DNA of 64,000 nt from positions 1,121,895 through 1,185,894 of the forward strand of contig NZ_KB235930.1 in assembly GCF_000332295.1 (NCBI RefSeq), read 5' to 3'. The position numbers and the translations under genes were made by a program. The DNA comes from Fortiea contorta PCC 7126. Lineage in GTDB: Bacteria; Cyanobacteriota; Cyanobacteriia; Cyanobacteriales; Nostocaceae. Shown piece by piece: positions 60,948 through 64,000 of the stretch (position 1 is its first letter; each line of letters opens with the position of its first letter). The notes below the pieces were generated by a model, which saw only the letters and a list, made by a program, of their open reading frames with translations, had not been told where the DNA came from and ran no database searches.

Positions 60948-61379
60948 ATGAACTCAGTGATCTTTCACTTAGCATTCCCTGTTACTGATATCACACAAAC
61001 AAAGGCATACTATGTGGATGGCTTGGGGTGTGTTCCTGGCCGTGAAAGCCCCCAGGCGATGATTTTGAATTTATACGGTCATCAACTAGTTGCTCATGTT
61101 ACTAAAGAGCCGCTGACACCGCAACGGGGTATCTATCCCAGACACTTTGGGTTAGTTTTCACTGATGAGAATGATTGGAAAGAAATACTAGCCAGAGCAC
61201 AACAACATCAATTACTTTTTAGAGAAGAACCAAAACATCGCTTTTCTGGTTCTCCCTTGGAACATCGCACCTTCTTTCTAGAAGATCCTTTCCATAACCT
61301 GATGGAGTTCAAATATTATCGTTATCAGGAAGCGATTTTTGGCAGTTCTGAATTTACCCAAATTGGGGATAGAGCTTAA
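60948..61379 (+). CDS. VOC (glyoxalase/bleomycin-resistance fold) family protein
   Basis: 143 residues. MNSVIFHLAFPVTDITQTKAYYVDGLG is the first beta-alpha-beta unit with the metal-ligand His (HLAFP); FHNLMEFKYYRYQEA near 110-125 supplies a second (EDPFHNLMEFK). The fold is typical of VOC metalloproteins. Substrate unknown. It converges with the lipase gene, overlapping by 4 bp. Confidence 0.88.
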   Translation: MNSVIFHLAFPVTDITQTKAYYVDGLGCVPGRESPQAMILNLYGHQLVAHVTKEPLTPQRGIYPRHFGLVFTDENDWKEILARAQQHQLLFREEPKHRFSGSPLEHRTFFLEDPFHNLMEFKYYRYQEAIFGSSEFTQIGDRA

Positions 61380-61978
61380 ATTGGTGCTGCTAAGGCTGCT
61401 GCTACCATTGCTAAACTCCTAGAGTCCTTCAGCATCCAAGGGTGTAGCGCCACGGGTACTGTCGCCTCTCTTCCCACTGGCATTTGTGAACTATTTGCGG
61501 GGACAATCATTAAATCATAAGGTGTCCAGATAGATGTAAAGCTCAACTGCTTTAACATTGCTGCATCAGAGTTTAAATCTTTCAAAAAAGCGCTGTTAGT
61601 CCGCATTTGCACACAGCCAGGACGCCGGGAAGCGTAAGCAACAGCAGTTCCGTAATGGGGTGAAGCGATGGTCACAAATCGTTGTACACGGTTAATTCCG
61701 CCTAGGCGCTGGATATAATAACGACTGACAATTCCGCCCATACTGAAGCCGACTAAATCTAGTGTTTGTGCTGGTGCAAAGTTGCTGGTGATATAATATT
61801 CCACTTGCTTCGCCAATTCATCTAGACCGACAGCGCCATTATTGGGTACTAAATCGAGAGTATGCACAGACCATCCTCTTTGTCTCAAGTAGCCTGCCAT
61901 TGTGTTGAAGACTGACCCTGTATCATCAATACCATGTATCAATAACACAGGATTGTGTTGCTGATTTTCTGTGTTCAT
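61376..61978 (-). CDS. Lipase/esterase-like alpha/beta hydrolase
   Basis: 200 residues. NPVLLIHGIDDTGSVF near the start is the oxyanion-hole strand, GFSMGGIVSRYYIQRLG carries the nucleophile Ser (GxSxG), and IASPHYGT follows. The catalytic Asp is likely in the LMIVP segment and the His in VALHPWM. It resembles short triacylglycerol lipases of the LipA/EstA type. Physiological substrate unknown. Confidence 0.88.
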   Translation of the reverse strand: MNTENQQHNPVLLIHGIDDTGSVFNTMAGYLRQRGWSVHTLDLVPNNGAVGLDELAKQVEYYITSNFAPAQTLDLVGFSMGGIVSRYYIQRLGGINRVQRFVTIASPHYGTAVAYASRRPGCVQMRTNSAFLKDLNSDAAMLKQLSFTSIWTPYDLMIVPANSSQMPVGREATVPVALHPWMLKDSRSLAMVAAALAAPI

Positions 61979-62364
61979 TTGTCAATGTATGGTTAATTAA
62001 GTCTGTAGTTAATGTAACTGTGTACCATAACCGTTGATAAATAATTTATGCCACTCCCACCACTGGTTGTCAGCTTTAAACCTCTGCTTTTCTTTGTAAA
62101 TTTTTGTTAAGTTAGCTTTCAGAATCTTGCTCTGAGATACAGTAAAATTTAATAATTAACTCTCGGTGTCAGCAAGTTGTAAGTGCTGGCAAAAATAGCT
62201 TGATAAGACTTGCCACATATTGTTATTACAATGTTGATTAAGCACAAACCGATGATGGCGATCGCCAAAAATATGGTGATGCAGTGCAAAAAAATGTAAC
62301 ATTCCGTCGCGATTTTTAACAATTACGGTCAAGTTTCAAATATAGGAAGGCAGGAGCAATTGTA
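61979..62364. other. Intergenic region
   Basis: AT-rich promoter region for the Ala/Lys-rich protein gene and the divergent lipase. It has one HIP1-like site (62258). No other feature recognised. Confidence 0.4.
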
Positions 62365-62829
62365 ATGGATTTTATCAAAAAGTTAATTGGTGGTATTCTA
62401 GGTTTCCTTACTGGTTTATTACCCAAAAAAAAGAAGAGTAACGGTTTTTATTTGGAATTAGATGAAGCTGCGACTGGAGCTAATCCCAAAGCAGAAGCTA
62501 AACCAGCAGCAGCGAATGGGAAAAAAGCTGCAGCACCAGTTGCGGCTGTGGTCGCGGATGCACCTGTAGCAGCACCAGAGGCGGTTAAAGCAACTAAAGC
62601 AACTAAGGCTAAAGCTGCGAAAAATGGTAAGGCTCCCAAAGCTGAAGCTGCGAAAGCTGAACCTGTGAAAACTGAACCTGTAGTTACAGCTCCCAAGAAA
62701 ATAGTTGAAACCACTTTTGCACCTCAATATGTAGCGAATACAGTCGCTAGTTCTAATGGTCGTCGCCGTCCTGGAGCAAATATGAGTGCTTTTTTGGATT
62801 TGGCTAGTCAGGTGAAAACTCCTGGCTAG
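62365..62829 (+). CDS. Ala/Lys-rich protein with membrane-binding N-terminal helix
   Basis: 154 residues. The start MDFIKKLIGGILGFLTGLLPKKKK is an amphipathic/hydrophobic helix with a Lys cluster. The middle is a Lys-Ala-Pro-rich repeat (KAEAKPAAANGKKAAAPV..., KATKATKAKAAKNG, APKAEAAKAEPVKTEP). It ends FAPQYVANTVASSNGRRRPGANMSAFLDLA. Conserved termini with a variable disordered middle suggest a real cyanobacterial family; function unknown. GCAGGAGCAA precedes the ATG. Confidence 0.7.
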   Translation: MDFIKKLIGGILGFLTGLLPKKKKSNGFYLELDEAATGANPKAEAKPAAANGKKAAAPVAAVVADAPVAAPEAVKATKATKAKAAKNGKAPKAEAAKAEPVKTEPVVTAPKKIVETTFAPQYVANTVASSNGRRRPGANMSAFLDLASQVKTPG

Positions 62830-62846
62830 GTTTGGCTGTTCTGTTT

Positions 62847-63908
62847 TCAAGTGAGCTTTAAGAAAATTAGTCCGCTATATAAATGAAAGGCTGGGTCCCA
62901 GTTGGTTTCTTCCCTACGAAATAGGTGAATATGAGACTGGATGCTACCCAGCATTTCTGTTTGGTCTAATACTGTCTGTGCAAAGGGGGTAAAATCTGAC
63001 CAAACTTTGACTGATGGTAATTGTTGTTTAACCCAGTTGAGTAAACTATTCCAATTGATGCGGATGGTATTTTGGCTGGGTTGAGAAGTGATTTTGATAC
63101 CTTGGTGGAATTCATAACCTTGGTCATAAAGTCGGAGAATGCAATGTCTACCGGGTAGGTGTAAGTCGTAGAATTGAGCGTAGTCTTGGGTTTGAGTTTT
63201 GCGCTGTAGTTGACGATGGATGTTGAGATCTACGACTTGTTCAAAAATCGGTAAAAGTCCTAAGACTTGTGCTGTGACTTCTGACCAGTTAAAGGTGAGG
63301 GAACCAAGTTGATTTATGTGGTTGCGACAAACAACGGTAACTTGTGTGTTAGATGCGGCGAAATAGTTAACGTGGAATACTTGGATTTTTTGAATATCAG
63401 CTATTGTTGCCCAAAAGCAGGAGATACCGGCTTTTTGTAATTTTTCGCCATAAAATTTCAATTCCCCTATTTGTCCGGTGCGATAGAGCTTCCAACTGCG
63501 ACTGGGTAACATTAATCTTGCAGTGTAGAGGTCTATCTGCATAACTTGGGCTAATTTTACAGCTACTTTATCTCTAATTTCGGATCTGAGGGGTTCTAAG
63601 ATTAATAGACCTAGGGCTGTGTTTTCAGCGTTGCTGGTTCCTGGGGCGATGTTTTCTTTGTGCTTTATATCTTGCAATCGTTGTAAACCCTGACGCGCCT
63701 GCATTAAGATTTTGCCATTAATTGTACTGTGCAATAGTTGCCGATAAATTTTTTCTGCGTTTTGGCGCTTCCCTGTTTCTTCGTGCAACCGTCCGAGATA
63801 AAATTGCACCCAAGGATTTTCTGGGGACTCTTTTAGCAATTGTTTGAGGATTTTAGCAGCGGTGCTATAGTCTTGGCGCTCAAAAGCGATCGCAACTTGT
63901 TCAATCAT
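62847..63908 (-). CDS. TPR-containing protein
   Basis: 353 residues from ATG 63908 (a GTG at 63911 is adjacent). The first 100 residues form TPR units (AFERQDYSTAAKILKQLLKESPENPWVQFYLGRLHEETGKRQNAEKIYRQLL). The remainder is a cyanobacterial domain with IDLYTARLMLPSRSWKLYRTG and a C-terminal LFRREETNWDPAFHLYSGLIF. Function unknown; TPRs indicate protein-protein interaction. It is read from the right edge towards 62847. Confidence 0.8.
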   Translation of the reverse strand: MIEQVAIAFERQDYSTAAKILKQLLKESPENPWVQFYLGRLHEETGKRQNAEKIYRQLLHSTINGKILMQARQGLQRLQDIKHKENIAPGTSNAENTALGLLILEPLRSEIRDKVAVKLAQVMQIDLYTARLMLPSRSWKLYRTGQIGELKFYGEKLQKAGISCFWATIADIQKIQVFHVNYFAASNTQVTVVCRNHINQLGSLTFNWSEVTAQVLGLLPIFEQVVDLNIHRQLQRKTQTQDYAQFYDLHLPGRHCILRLYDQGYEFHQGIKITSQPSQNTIRINWNSLLNWVKQQLPSVKVWSDFTPFAQTVLDQTEMLGSIQSHIHLFRREETNWDPAFHLYSGLIFLKLT

Positions 63909-64000
63909 CACTCGGTTTCAACGCACACCCTTTTTTGCGTGAGATATAAATCATTTATACTTCATACGCTGCGGTTATCAAGGATAAAGCCACAATTGGT

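Noticed and set aside
1-64000. tRNA, rRNA or CRISPR genes
   Set aside because: None recognised by eye; a tRNAscan or Infernal run would be needed to exclude short RNAs.

Overview
The window looks like chromosome of a filamentous, probably heterocyst-forming cyanobacterium (Nostocales). The evidence is the many HIP1 octamers (GCGATCGC), heptameric tandem repeats between genes, families typical of the group (Uma2 nucleases, pentapeptide-repeat proteins, RppA/RppB, a DUF92/VTE6-type protein) and moderate AT richness. No rRNA, tRNA or CRISPR array was recognised.

Layout. 1-5.1 kb (minus): the rimP-nusA-ylxR-infB translation/transcription operon, with infB running off the left edge. 5.2-10 kb: a membrane protein with a voltage-sensor-like segment, a peptidoglycan-binding protein with a Pro/Thr repeat tail, an SDH/ClpP-like serine protease and prs. 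10.6-15 kb: a transmembrane Ser/Thr kinase, a striking 19-copy 21-bp tandem repeat, bioD (its 3' end runs into heptad repeats) and an M20 amidohydrolase. 15-18.2 kb: an RppB/RppA-type two-component pair with a DUF3124 lipoprotein and a divergent small membrane protein. 18.2-21.2 kb: gene remnants, a complete IS4-family element with target duplication, and MITE-like palindromes. 21.9-31.1 kb: a stress/membrane group (YflT-like protein, P2-type Ca2+ ATPase, glutathione S-transferase, two paralogous glycine-zipper/LEA-like proteins, two pentapeptide-repeat proteins). 31.2-41.5 kb: a stand-alone FAD oxidoreductase and a complete branched-chain/neutral amino-acid ABC importer whose cluster is interspersed with two Uma2 genes and one Rpn-type nuclease gene, followed by a histidine phosphatase and a third Uma2. 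41.5-41.75 kb: a highly structured palindromic element, possibly an RNA. 42-43.8 kb: small genes and glucokinase.

43.9-54.7 kb is an accessory block that I read as an integrated phage- or plasmid-like element. It has a minimal tyrosine recombinase beside a 15-7-15 palindrome, a ribbon-helix-helix regulator with two operator-like sites, an HTH/excisionase-like protein, many small membrane proteins, a structural-looking gene cluster, and an IS110-like protein overlapping its last gene. Its most unusual property is translational: one gene has a canonical -1 slippery heptamer (GGGAAAA) joining a ribbon-helix-helix ORF to a coiled-coil ORF, one has a good ribosome-binding site followed by ATT and no normal start, one 113-codon ORF has no start at all, and two adjacent genes are frame-broken at A5 and G5 runs. 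Either the element uses recoding heavily or it is decaying; the sequence alone does not decide.

54.8-64 kb returns to ordinary chromosomal genes: secreted and membrane proteins, a PpiC-type isomerase with an HlyB-like ABC exporter whose C39 domain has lost its catalytic residues, a VTE6-like membrane protein, a VOC protein, a lipase-like hydrolase, an Ala/Lys-rich protein and a TPR protein.
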